DNA of 20,692 nucleotides from Palsa-1400 sp036008545 (GTDB lineage: Bacteria > Verrucomicrobiota > Verrucomicrobiia > Limisphaerales > Palsa-1400), in contig DASYNM010000585.1 in NCBI GenBank assembly GCA_036008545.1, positions 1-20,692 on the forward strand, written 5' to 3'. The position numbers and the translations under genes were made by a program. The notes beneath the pieces were generated by a model, which made no database searches, was not told the DNA's origin, and worked only from the letters and a program-made list of their open reading frames with translations. Positions 1 to 7,401 of the stretch are shown here, in pieces. Positions within the stretch are counted from its first letter, which is position 1. The number at the start of each line of letters is the position of its first letter.

Positions 1-298
1 TCTCTCTTCCGTAGCGAGGGAAGCCGGGAAAAAAGCGGGGCAACTTGTCATCTACCGACAATCCCCCTCGCTCGGCCAGAATCAAAATCGCCATGGCCGT
101 GAATTGTTTGGAGATCGAGGCGAGGCGGAAGTTGGTCTGCGGTTGACAGGGGACACGCGTTTCCAGGTTGGCCAGCCCGAAACAGCGCGTGATCGCAGCT
201 TTGCCATCTTCGATTATCGTGAGCACCAAACCTGGGGCGTCCGACCGGTCGAACTCGTCGGTTTCTTTGTCAAAGACTCTCACGCGCGACGCGATCAT
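1..298 (-). CDS. Serine hydrolase, beta-lactamase/penicillin-binding fold (N-terminal part; runs off left edge)
   Basis: Reading the minus strand from an ATG at 298 gives an open frame to position 1, about 99 residues. It looks like the start of class C beta-lactamase-type serine hydrolases: a strand pair ending in G-L-A-N-L-E, then T-N-F-R-L-A-S-I-S-K-Q-F-T-A-M-A. SISK is the SxxK motif carrying the nucleophilic serine and general-base lysine. The text then continues A-E-R-G-G-L-S-V-D-D-K-L up to F-P-R-Y-G-R-E, after which the family normally has a H-L-L-x-H-T-S-G-L stretch; that part lies outside the window. Members are esterases, D-amino-acid peptidases or beta-lactamases, often exported, but no signal peptide is visible here. 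The frame stays open back to about 387, so a longer start cannot be excluded. It is divergent from the FHA gene. The substrate cannot be inferred. Confidence 0.85.
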   Translation of the reverse strand, partial: MIASRVRVFDKETDEFDRSDAPGLVLTIIEDGKAAITRCFGLANLETRVPCQPQTNFRLASISKQFTAMAILILAERGGLSVDDKLPRFFPGFPRYGRE

Positions 299-356
299 AA
301 GCCGTGGCCAAAGCCCTGCGCCATACCGAAATTCGCAGGCTTTCCGCAAAATTATG

Positions 357-385
357 GTGACAACGCCTCCAAGATCCGCTAGAAT
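357..385 (+). promoter_or_regulatory. Sigma70-like promoter for the FHA-domain gene
   Basis: A -35 box GTGACA (357-362, five of six consensus bases) and a -10 box TAGAAT (380-385, five of six) are separated by exactly 17 bp. The ATG of the FHA gene lies 30 bp downstream of the -10 box, leaving room for a short leader. The prediction rests on sequence alone. Confidence 0.5.
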
Positions 386-415
386 CCATCAAAATCACAG
401 CGCAGAGCGCCAACC

Positions 416-1765
416 ATGAACCGCCTCGTTGTCAATCCAGGCACGCCGCAGGCTTGGGAAATCCAGCTCAAGCCGGGACCAAATTCTCTTGGCCGCGGCG
501 ATACCAATGATTTCAAGATCAATGATCCGAGCGTCTCCGGTTCGCATTGCCAGATTATCGTCGAGGATAATACAGCGGTGTTGATGGATTCGGGTTCCAC
601 CAACGGCACGTTCGTAGGCGGGACGCGCATCCAGGAGCATAATCTTGAGCATGGCAAGGGCGTCCGGCTTGGCAATGTGGATATGATTTTTTACTCCGGA
701 GCAGAGGTGCAGGCCGCAACGGCTGAAACGCCGCCGCCGCAATTGGCGGTCAGAAAGGCCATGAGGGTCGCCGCACCGGCCGTGCCTGTGCCTATCGCAC
801 GTCCAGTAACCGCCGCGGTCGAGGCTCCGGCCATCGCCGAGGATACGATTGGCGCGGCGCCTGCCATATTATCTGGCACGAGGTTCTGCAAATACCATCC
901 GACTTCGCCCGCCCGCTTTTTATGCCACAAATGCAATCGCACCTATTGCGATATGTGCATCCAGTTGTCTGAGGCAGGCGGGGCCTCGGCGCGGACTTGC
1001 CGTGGCTGCGGCACGGAACTCGCGCCTTTCCAATTCGCGCAGGCGCCCTCCAAGGGGTTTTACGCGAAGCTGCCGGGCGCGTTTGTGTATCCTTTCAAGG
1101 GCGCCGGCGTGATTATTCTGGTTTGCGCCACCATCGCCTTTGCCGCGATGGGTTTCCTGAGCCGCGGCCTGACCGGCATCGTCATTACCGTTGCACTCTA
1201 CGGTTTTATTTTTCTGTTCATGCAGAACATCATCTTGACTACGACATCGGATGAAAAACTGGATTTGTGTTTTCCCGAAATGAGCAGCCTCTTTGGCGCC
1301 GCGCTGCAACTGGCCGGAACCGTGCTGGCGTCGTTCTGGCTGGCCATTGGCCTCGCCATCGCGAAATTCTACGACGTGGAGATTCCTTCTGAGGCCATTC
1401 TGGCCAGCGTGATTCTCGGAGGAATTTATTTTCCGATGGCCTTGCTGGTGGTGGCCATGAAAGACTCCGCCTTCGCTGCCAACCCGCTAGTCGTCGTCCC
1501 TGCCATGGTGAAGCTGCCGCTCAAATACTCCGTCACAGTCGTCTTGTTGCTGGCAGTGTTTGGAGTCCGCAGGCTTGGAGGCTTGATTTCGGGCGGCGCC
1601 GGAACGGTGGCGTTAAGAACCCATGACGAAAACACTTTTCTGGTGGCCATGGCTGTCCAGGCCGTGTGGGCGCTGCTGAGTGTTTATCTGCTGGTGGTCA
1701 CCATGCGCATTCTCGGTCTCTTCTACAACGCCAGCAAACGAACGCTGGGTTGGTTCAATTATTGA
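416..1765 (+). CDS. FHA domain / Cys-rich zinc-motif / multi-pass membrane fusion protein
   Basis: 449 residues in three parts. Residues 1-97 are a forkhead-associated (phosphothreonine-binding) domain with the hallmark G26-R27, S41-x-x-H44 and N63-G64 positions. A low-complexity Ala/Pro linker (100-150) leads to a Cys/His cluster: C158, H161, C170, C173, C178, C181, C195, C198. This resembles a B-box or double zinc ribbon. From about residue 225 to the end there are about six hydrophobic segments (roughly 227-248, 252-275, 293-318, 326-348, 370-390, 406-432), like the Yip1-type membrane domain often fused to such modules. There is no signal peptide, so the FHA and zinc parts should be cytosolic, tethered to the inner membrane. 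A role in phospho-dependent recruitment is inferred from the FHA domain only; no kinase gene is nearby. The gene ends with an 11-bp overlap with the convergent peptidase gene. Confidence 0.85.
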   Translation: MNRLVVNPGTPQAWEIQLKPGPNSLGRGDTNDFKINDPSVSGSHCQIIVEDNTAVLMDSGSTNGTFVGGTRIQEHNLEHGKGVRLGNVDMIFYSGAEVQAATAETPPPQLAVRKAMRVAAPAVPVPIARPVTAAVEAPAIAEDTIGAAPAILSGTRFCKYHPTSPARFLCHKCNRTYCDMCIQLSEAGGASARTCRGCGTELAPFQFAQAPSKGFYAKLPGAFVYPFKGAGVIILVCATIAFAAMGFLSRGLTGIVITVALYGFIFLFMQNIILTTTSDEKLDLCFPEMSSLFGAALQLAGTVLASFWLAIGLAIAKFYDVEIPSEAILASVILGGIYFPMALLVVAMKDSAFAANPLVVVPAMVKLPLKYSVTVVLLLAVFGVRRLGGLISGGAGTVALRTHDENTFLVAMAVQAVWALLSVYLLVVTMRILGLFYNASKRTLGWFNY

Positions 1766-2867
1766 CATCGTTCTTCAGTTTCCATTGGACCGGCGCCAAG
1801 GTCAGAAAGTCGGTTTTGCGGGCGAGCTTGTTCCATTTGTTTTCCAGGCGCGCGATGCGTTTTGCCGTGGCCGGGTGGCTTTGCAACGATTGTGGCCCGG
1901 ACCCGTGCAACGGCCGTTTTTCTTCTAACGCCTCCAACTTCTGGAGCGCCCGGATCATGCCGCGTGGGTCGATGTTCGCCGCAACAAGGTAACTCCAGCC
2001 CGTGTCATCGGCTTCAGTCTCGTACTGCTGCGAGAATCCCTGAAAAACCATCAGCCCCGAACCCAGCGTCACGAAGTTTCCCAGGCGGCTTTCGCTATGG
2101 AGGAACAAACCGAAAATCACGAACGGCCCGGCCGCGGCGATGGTGCGACGCAGAAGGTGCCGTTTGGTTTGATGCGCCAGTTCGTGCGCCAGCACGCCGA
2201 GGATTTCCTCGGGCTGATCGGTCATTCGTAGCAAACCGGCATTGACTACAACGTACCCGCCTGGCAGCGCGAAAGCGTTCGCCTTGAAATCATCCGCTAT
2301 GTAAAACTTCCAATCGCGCCGCCCGGGCGGCAAAACTTGAATCAGCGGTTCCGCCAGAGCGGCCAGTTGCGTGACATCGTTCGAGTCATCCAAAAGTTTG
2401 CCGTTTTGTCGCAGCCTATCGATTTCGTGCGCGCCGATTTTTTGCTCCCATTCGGGTGGGATTCTCGCTGCAATGGCGCTCGCCATCGCGCTCATCGCCA
2501 GCGATCCGAGCCACACCGCCAGCACGCAACCGCCCACGAAGTAGAGCGTCAGGCGCAGAGCGCGGTTTAAGTCGCGCCGACCGAGGACAGACGCGACTTG
2601 GGGATGCGACCGGATCGTCGTGTGCCGCAGAATGGATTGATGCAACGTAAAAATTCTGACGTCCGGGCGCGTTGTGTCGTAGAACCAAATCCCTTTGCCG
2701 GCATTCTCAAACTCCACTTCGAGATTCGCCACCGGAATGTCGATGGAAACTGTCTCCGATTGAAACCGCAACTGCGTCGGGCCAACCGATACCTTCCCGC
2801 CCACCGGCTCGCTTCCAAAATCAGGATGGAACAGGCTCGCTTCAAAGGCGTGCGAAGTTGGGTTCAA
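1755..2867 (-). CDS. M48-family zinc metallopeptidase, membrane anchored
   Basis: 370 residues. An N-terminal soluble domain of about 100 residues (beta-rich, with a W-F-Y-D motif near residue 61) is of the kind that precedes M48 peptidases in many Gram-negatives. A hydrophobic segment follows at about 105-133, then the peptidase domain. The zinc site is visible: H228-E229-L-A-H232, with the third-ligand glutamate in E-T-E-A-D (283-287). The A-L-P-G-G-Y-V-V-V-N-A-G-L loop at about 200-212 is typical of M48. Members are Oma1/HtpX/BepA-like proteases of envelope quality control; the exact substrate is unknown. The start is a TTG at 2867, since no in-frame ATG lies upstream or early enough to keep the N-terminal domain whole. 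Its stop interlocks with that of the FHA gene, and the gene is divergent from lat. Confidence 0.88.
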   Translation of the reverse strand: MNPTSHAFEASLFHPDFGSEPVGGKVSVGPTQLRFQSETVSIDIPVANLEVEFENAGKGIWFYDTTRPDVRIFTLHQSILRHTTIRSHPQVASVLGRRDLNRALRLTLYFVGGCVLAVWLGSLAMSAMASAIAARIPPEWEQKIGAHEIDRLRQNGKLLDDSNDVTQLAALAEPLIQVLPPGRRDWKFYIADDFKANAFALPGGYVVVNAGLLRMTDQPEEILGVLAHELAHQTKRHLLRRTIAAAGPFVIFGLFLHSESRLGNFVTLGSGLMVFQGFSQQYETEADDTGWSYLVAANIDPRGMIRALQKLEALEEKRPLHGSGPQSLQSHPATAKRIARLENKWNKLARKTDFLTLAPVQWKLKNDVNN

Positions 2868-3000
2868 GCTACCACAAACGATACCAACGGCGGTTCTGGA
2901 CTGCCATCCAAAAAATTGCCGATCAGTCTATCACGCGTTTTGTTATTCTCTTGAACGAGACAAGGCCGTCCTTCTAAGTTAAGTTGCGTTGTTGATTGCC

Positions 3001-4389
3001 ATGCACACGGTTCAATCAGTTGGAGCCAAGTCATCCCGGAAGAAGCCGGCGCCCCGCATTTCCGGGCCCGGCGCCGTCCCGCCGAAGCAAGTCGTCGCGG
3101 AATTGGAAAAGCATCTGCTCGTCGATGGCTTCAAACTGGTGATCGATTTGGAAAAAAGCCGCGGCTCAAACTTAGTCGATGCCACCACCGGCAAGAGCTT
3201 CATCGATTGCTATTCCTTTTATGCCTCCATGCCGGTTGGGTTCAATCATCCATATTTCGATGACCCGGCGGTGCAGGCCGATATGCTCAGGGCGGCCAAA
3301 TTCAAAGTCGCCAACGCAGATGTTTACTCCGTGGCCTTCGCCACCTTCGTTCAGACCTTCGCGCGCGTGATGGGGATGCCGCCGATGGACCGTTACTTTT
3401 TCATCGATGGCGGCGCGCTGGCGGTGGAGAACGCGCTCAAAGCGGCCATGGATTGGAAGGTGCGTAAAAATATGGCCACCGGACGCGGCGAACGCGGCAC
3501 TGAGATTCTACATTTCACGCACGCCTTCCACGGTCGCAGCGGCTACACCATGAGCCTCACCAATACCGATCCGCGCAAAACGGATCTCTTCGCCAAATTT
3601 CCCTGGCCGCGGGTCAGCACGCCGTTCCTTGATTTTTCCCTGGCAGAAAACGACCGTCTGCAAAACGTGATCGAAAGCGAAAAGCTGGCCGAGTCCCAAA
3701 TTCGCCGCTTCATCGCCGAGCGCGGGCAGGACCTCGCCGCCATCATTATTGAAACCATCCAGGGCGAGGGCGGCGACAATCATTTTCGCGGCGAATGGCT
3801 GCGGCTTCTGCGGCGCATCTGCGATGAGAACGATTTGCTTCTGATCTTCGACGAAGTGCAGGCCGGCATGGGCGTGACGGGCAGGAACTGGTGCTGTCAA
3901 CATTTCGATGTTTTGCCGGACTTGCTGGTCTTTGGCAAAAAGGCGCAGGTCTGCGGCGTCATGGCCGGGCCGCGTCTGGATGAAGTCAAGGATAACGTTT
4001 TCCGCGTGCCCAGCCGCATCAGTTCCACCTGGGGTGGTAATTTCTGCGATTACGTTCGTTCGACGCACTTCCTGCGGATTATCGAGTCGGAAAAACTGGT
4101 CGAAAACGCGCGCTTGCAAGGCGCCCGCCTGCTGGAGGAATTACGCCAAATCGCCAAGAAGCATCCAGCCATGACCGCCGTGCGCGGGCGCGGCTTGCTG
4201 CTGGCCTTCGACCTGCCGACCCGCGCCATGCGCGACCAATTTTGGAGCGGTGCTTATGAATCGGGTTTGCTGGTGCTACGCTGCGGCGAGCGCTCCATCC
4301 GGCTGCGCCCAGTGTTGGACTTCAAAGACGAGGTGCTGGAGGCAACCTTGGAATTGATCGAAGCCGTAGCCAAGCGGCTGCCTCTTTAG
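3001..4389 (+). CDS. lat: L-lysine 6-transaminase (lysine epsilon-aminotransferase)
   Basis: A PLP-dependent class III aminotransferase of 462 residues. It transfers the epsilon-amino group of L-lysine to 2-oxoglutarate, giving 2-aminoadipate 6-semialdehyde (which cyclises to piperideine-6-carboxylate) and glutamate. Landmarks are an F-F-I-D-G-G-A-L-A-V-E-N-A-L-K cofactor loop, F-D-E-V-Q-A-G-M-G-V-T-G with the PLP-ring aspartate (D284), and L-V-F-G-K-K-A-Q-V-C-G carrying the Schiff-base lysine (most likely K313). The F-G-K-K-x-Q-V-C-G-V-M-A-G string is characteristic of lysine 6-transaminases rather than ornithine or GABA enzymes. I chose ATG 3001; a TTG at 2989 would add four residues. Neither has a strong ribosome-binding site. 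The stop is one base before the ATG of the dehydrogenase gene that uses its product, so the two form an operon. Confidence 0.9.
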   Translation: MHTVQSVGAKSSRKKPAPRISGPGAVPPKQVVAELEKHLLVDGFKLVIDLEKSRGSNLVDATTGKSFIDCYSFYASMPVGFNHPYFDDPAVQADMLRAAKFKVANADVYSVAFATFVQTFARVMGMPPMDRYFFIDGGALAVENALKAAMDWKVRKNMATGRGERGTEILHFTHAFHGRSGYTMSLTNTDPRKTDLFAKFPWPRVSTPFLDFSLAENDRLQNVIESEKLAESQIRRFIAERGQDLAAIIIETIQGEGGDNHFRGEWLRLLRRICDENDLLLIFDEVQAGMGVTGRNWCCQHFDVLPDLLVFGKKAQVCGVMAGPRLDEVKDNVFRVPSRISSTWGGNFCDYVRSTHFLRIIESEKLVENARLQGARLLEELRQIAKKHPAMTAVRGRGLLLAFDLPTRAMRDQFWSGAYESGLLVLRCGERSIRLRPVLDFKDEVLEATLELIEAVAKRLPL

Positions 4390-4390
4390 A

Positions 4391-5935
4391 ATGAAGAAAA
4401 AAGCACCAACTCAGCCCGTGATTTTGGATAAGCTTGGCCTGCGCGCGGATAATGCCGGGGTGTTTGCCGGGGAGTGGTTTGGCAGTGGGCCGGTGCTCCA
4501 GAGCGTTTCTCCTATTGACGGCAAAGTCCTGGGCTCAGTGCGCACCGCCACCGCCGACGATTACGAGCGCGCCTTGCAGCGGGCGTCGGCTGCTTTCGCG
4601 ACGTGGCAATCGGTGCCCGCTCCCAGGCGCGGCGAACTCATCCGCCAATTGGGAAACGCCTTGCGCGCGGCTAAGTCGGATCTGGGCAAATTGGTCACGC
4701 TGGAAGCCGGAAAAATCGTGGCTGAGGGCGAAGGCGAAGTGCAGGAAATGATCGACATCTGCGATTTCGCGGTCGGCCTCTCGCGTCAACTATATGGTCT
4801 GACCATGCCTTCCGAACGGCCCGGTCACCGCATGCTCGAGCAATGGCATCCGCTGGGCGTCATCGGCGTTATTTCAGCCTTCAATTTTCCTGTCGCCGTT
4901 TGGGCCTGGAACACCGCCCTGGCTGTGGTGTGCGGTGACGCGACTTTGTGGAAGCCTTCCGGTCAAACACCGCTCTGCGCGATTGCCACCATCAAAATCG
5001 CCGAACGCGTCTGCCGCGACAATGGCGTGAACCCGGCGCTGTTCAGCCTGGCCATTGGCGGGCGCGAGGCCGTCGGCGAACGGATGGCCCACGACAAGCG
5101 TTTGCCTCTGATCTCCGCCACCGGTTCGACTCACATGGGCCGCGAAGTCGGCGAGAAGGTACAGCGCCGTCTCGGTCGTGCGCTGCTCGAACTCGGAGGC
5201 AACAACGCCATCATCGTCGCGCCCTCGGCTGATCTGGACCTGGCCACGCGGGCCATTCTTTTCGGCGCCGTTGGCACGGCAGGGCAACGATGCACAACCA
5301 CGCGCCGCGTTTTTGTCCATCGATCGTTGGAAAAAGAGTTGACCCAACGCCTCGTGTCCGCCTATCGCCAGGTGTCGATTGGCAATCCGTTGGAAGCGGG
5401 CACGTTGATGGGGCCCTTGATCAGCCTCGCCGCAGTTCAGTCGATGCAGCAAGCCTTGCATCGGTTGCGCGATGAAGGCGGAACGATTCTTTATGGCGGC
5501 CGGCCGTTGACCGGGGAAAAATTTCCGGGCGGCCGATACGTCGAGCCGTGTCTGGCCAAGGCGAAGCCGGATTTCAAAATTGTGCGTGAGGAAACATTCG
5601 CGCCTATCCTTTATTTGATGGCCTATGAAAAGTTGGAGGAAGCCATTGCCTGGCACAACGCCGTGCCGCAGGGATTAAGCTCCGCTATTTTCACCAATGA
5701 CCTGCGCGAGGCGGAACTTTTCCTCTCCAGCCGTGGTAGCGATTGCGGCATTGCCAACGTGAACATTGGCACAAGTGGGGCGGAGATCGGCGGCGCCTTC
5801 GGCGGCGAGAAGGAAACTGGCGGCGGCCGTGAAAGCGGGAGCGACGCCTGGAAAAACTACATGCGCCGGCAAACCGTGACTGTCAATTACTCCGGCCAAT
5901 TGCCCCTGGCGCAGGGCATAAGATTCGGGAGTTAA
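4391..5935 (+). CDS. amaB: 2-aminoadipate semialdehyde dehydrogenase, ALDH7 (antiquitin-like) family
   Basis: 514 residues, full length for an NAD(P)-dependent aldehyde dehydrogenase. Catalytic residues are visible: N165 in S-A-F-N-F-P, cofactor lysine K188 in L-W-K-P-S, general base E267 in L-L-E-L-G-G-N-N, and nucleophile C301 in G-Q-R-C-T-T. The E-L-G-G-N-N-A-I-I and G-T-A-G-Q-R-C-T-T-T-R-R strings are the form seen in ALDH7 enzymes, which oxidise 2-aminoadipate semialdehyde to 2-aminoadipate. The ATG follows the lat stop by one base, so translation is probably coupled. The pair would carry out the two-step conversion of lysine to 2-aminoadipate. The family assignment is firm. The substrate is inferred from family plus operon partner, and the symbol follows the Pseudomonas enzyme. 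Confidence 0.85.
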   Translation: MKKKAPTQPVILDKLGLRADNAGVFAGEWFGSGPVLQSVSPIDGKVLGSVRTATADDYERALQRASAAFATWQSVPAPRRGELIRQLGNALRAAKSDLGKLVTLEAGKIVAEGEGEVQEMIDICDFAVGLSRQLYGLTMPSERPGHRMLEQWHPLGVIGVISAFNFPVAVWAWNTALAVVCGDATLWKPSGQTPLCAIATIKIAERVCRDNGVNPALFSLAIGGREAVGERMAHDKRLPLISATGSTHMGREVGEKVQRRLGRALLELGGNNAIIVAPSADLDLATRAILFGAVGTAGQRCTTTRRVFVHRSLEKELTQRLVSAYRQVSIGNPLEAGTLMGPLISLAAVQSMQQALHRLRDEGGTILYGGRPLTGEKFPGGRYVEPCLAKAKPDFKIVREETFAPILYLMAYEKLEEAIAWHNAVPQGLSSAIFTNDLREAELFLSSRGSDCGIANVNIGTSGAEIGGAFGGEKETGGGRESGSDAWKNYMRRQTVTVNYSGQLPLAQGIRFGS

Positions 5936-5962
5936 AAGAATTGACAGAATGATTCGAAAATT

Positions 5963-5983
5963 GGGCGTCGCGGCGCTCCGCCC
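5963..5983 (-). terminator. Possible terminator hairpin between amaB and gltX
   Basis: GGGCG (5963-5967) can pair with CGCCC (5979-5983) across an 11-base GC-rich loop. Read from gltX on the minus strand, the stem is followed by AATTTT, a short T-run suited to intrinsic termination. It sits between two convergent genes. The stem is short, so the call is weak. Confidence 0.3.
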
Positions 5984-5997
5984 TCCCGAGAAGATTT

Positions 5998-7317
5998 TTA
6001 GGGGCGAGCTGCCTGCGCGTCCAGGCGTTTTAGAATAGTTTCTTTGCCGACGATTTCCATCAGGTGATACAAACTCGGCCCCGACGGCGCGCCCGTGCAG
6101 GCCAGCCGCGTCGGATGCACGAGGACGCCGGCTTTGACTCCCAATTCCGCCGCCACAGCCTTCAACGTCCGCTCGATGCTTGCAGCGTCGAAGTCACCCA
6201 ATGGCGCCAAAGCATCGCGCAGCTTTTGCAGGCGGGCTTTAGCCTCGGGCGTGAATTCCTTTTCGGCGGCGGCGGGATCGATTTTCACCTCGTCGCTAAA
6301 ATAAAAGCCCGCATAAGGAGCCAGGTCGCTGAAGCGTTTGATCTTGCCCTGGCAAGTGGTTAGCGCGGCGGCGACGTAGTTTTCGGAGTAAGCGTCAAGT
6401 TTACAGCCGGCCCGCCGGAGCGCGGCGGCGCCCAGCTCGCGGAAGCGTTCGGGGCTCAATTCGCGCAAATACTCGCCGTTGAGCCACTCCAGCTTGGCGA
6501 GGTCGAAGCGCGCGTTGTGGCGCAGGATTTGCGGCAGATCGAAGAGCGGGATGACTTCCTGCAATGAAATCTTTTCCCGATTCTCCTTTGGCGACCAGCC
6601 CAGCAGACAAAGATAATTGACCACCGCCTCGGGCACGTAGCCGTCGTCGAGGTAGGCCTGGAGCGACGCGCCGCGGTCGCGCTTGCTCATCTTGGCGCCG
6701 TCGGGATTGAGGATGAGCGGAATGTGCGCGTACTGCGGCGGCTCGACGCCAAAAGCGCGAAAAAGTGCGATGTGTTTGGCCGTATTGGAAAGATGGTCCT
6801 CGCCGCGAATGACGTGCGTGATGTTCATCTCGATATCATCCACGACATTAACAAAGTGGAATACCGGCTGGCCGTCGGAGCGGACGATGACGAAATCGGG
6901 ATCGGCCGTCTCACGATCGGTCAATTCGCGCGTGACGTGGCCCACCACAAGATCAGGAATGACGATGGGTTGCCGATCCATTTTGAATTTGACCGCGCCC
7001 TCGCTATCGTAGGCCAGGCCTTTGGCCTTGAGCTCCTGGATGCGACGCCGGTAAATTTCGCCCCGTTGCGACTGAAAGTAGGGGCCAAAATTGCCGCGTC
7101 CCGGTCCTTCATCCCAATCCAGCCCCAGCCAGCGCAGACCGCTCAGGATGACATCTGTGGCCTCCTGCGTATTGCGGGCGATGTCGGTGTCTTCGATGCG
7201 CAAGACAAAGGTGCCGCCAGTGTGGCGGGCGTAAAGCCAGTTGAACAAAGCCGTGCGAGCTCCGCCTATGTGCAGCAGACCCGTCGGACTGGGGGCAAAT
7301 CGGACACGAACATTCAT
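5998..7317 (-). CDS. gltX: Glutamyl-tRNA synthetase (compact, zinc-site-less form)
   Basis: 439 residues, a class I aminoacyl-tRNA synthetase that charges tRNA with glutamate. The N-terminus R-F-A-P-S-P-T-G-L-L-H-I-G-G-A contains the HIGH-type signature (H16-I-G-G19). The second ATP-binding signature is K209-M-S-K-R213. N-V-V-D-D and V-I-R-G-E-D-H-L are the usual active-site strings. The protein is shorter than most bacterial GltX (about 460-500 residues). The missing part is mainly the zinc-binding insertion that normally follows K-G-L-A-Y and carries the C-x-C...C ligands; here K-G-L-A-Y is followed at once by D-S-E-G-A-V-K-F-K. It may be a discriminating or a non-discriminating enzyme; this is not decided. 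A GGAAG Shine-Dalgarno lies about 6 bases before the ATG, and a candidate promoter is upstream. Confidence 0.93.
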   Translation of the reverse strand: MNVRVRFAPSPTGLLHIGGARTALFNWLYARHTGGTFVLRIEDTDIARNTQEATDVILSGLRWLGLDWDEGPGRGNFGPYFQSQRGEIYRRRIQELKAKGLAYDSEGAVKFKMDRQPIVIPDLVVGHVTRELTDRETADPDFVIVRSDGQPVFHFVNVVDDIEMNITHVIRGEDHLSNTAKHIALFRAFGVEPPQYAHIPLILNPDGAKMSKRDRGASLQAYLDDGYVPEAVVNYLCLLGWSPKENREKISLQEVIPLFDLPQILRHNARFDLAKLEWLNGEYLRELSPERFRELGAAALRRAGCKLDAYSENYVAAALTTCQGKIKRFSDLAPYAGFYFSDEVKIDPAAAEKEFTPEAKARLQKLRDALAPLGDFDAASIERTLKAVAAELGVKAGVLVHPTRLACTGAPSGPSLYHLMEIVGKETILKRLDAQAARP

Positions 7318-7340
7318 GCTACTTCCAAGAACTGCGAAAG

Positions 7341-7368
7341 CTTATCCGGTGAAAGGCCGGTGTGGCAA
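7341..7368 (-). promoter_or_regulatory. Candidate promoter of gltX
   Basis: On the minus strand, TTGCCA (7368-7363, five of six -35 bases) is followed after 16 bp by GATAAG (7346-7341, four of six -10 bases). The gltX ATG lies 23 bp downstream. This sits in the short divergent gap shared with the 7402 gene. Confidence 0.33.
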
Positions 7369-7401
7369 GACCGGGCCAACGGTGGCGGAAATCAGAAAAA
7401 A

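Noticed and set aside
6724..7401. Long open frame antisense to gltX, in frame with the 250-aa gene
   Set aside because: It mirrors the codon structure of gltX on the other strand and has no recognisable domain; the real gene most likely starts at 7402 or 7450.
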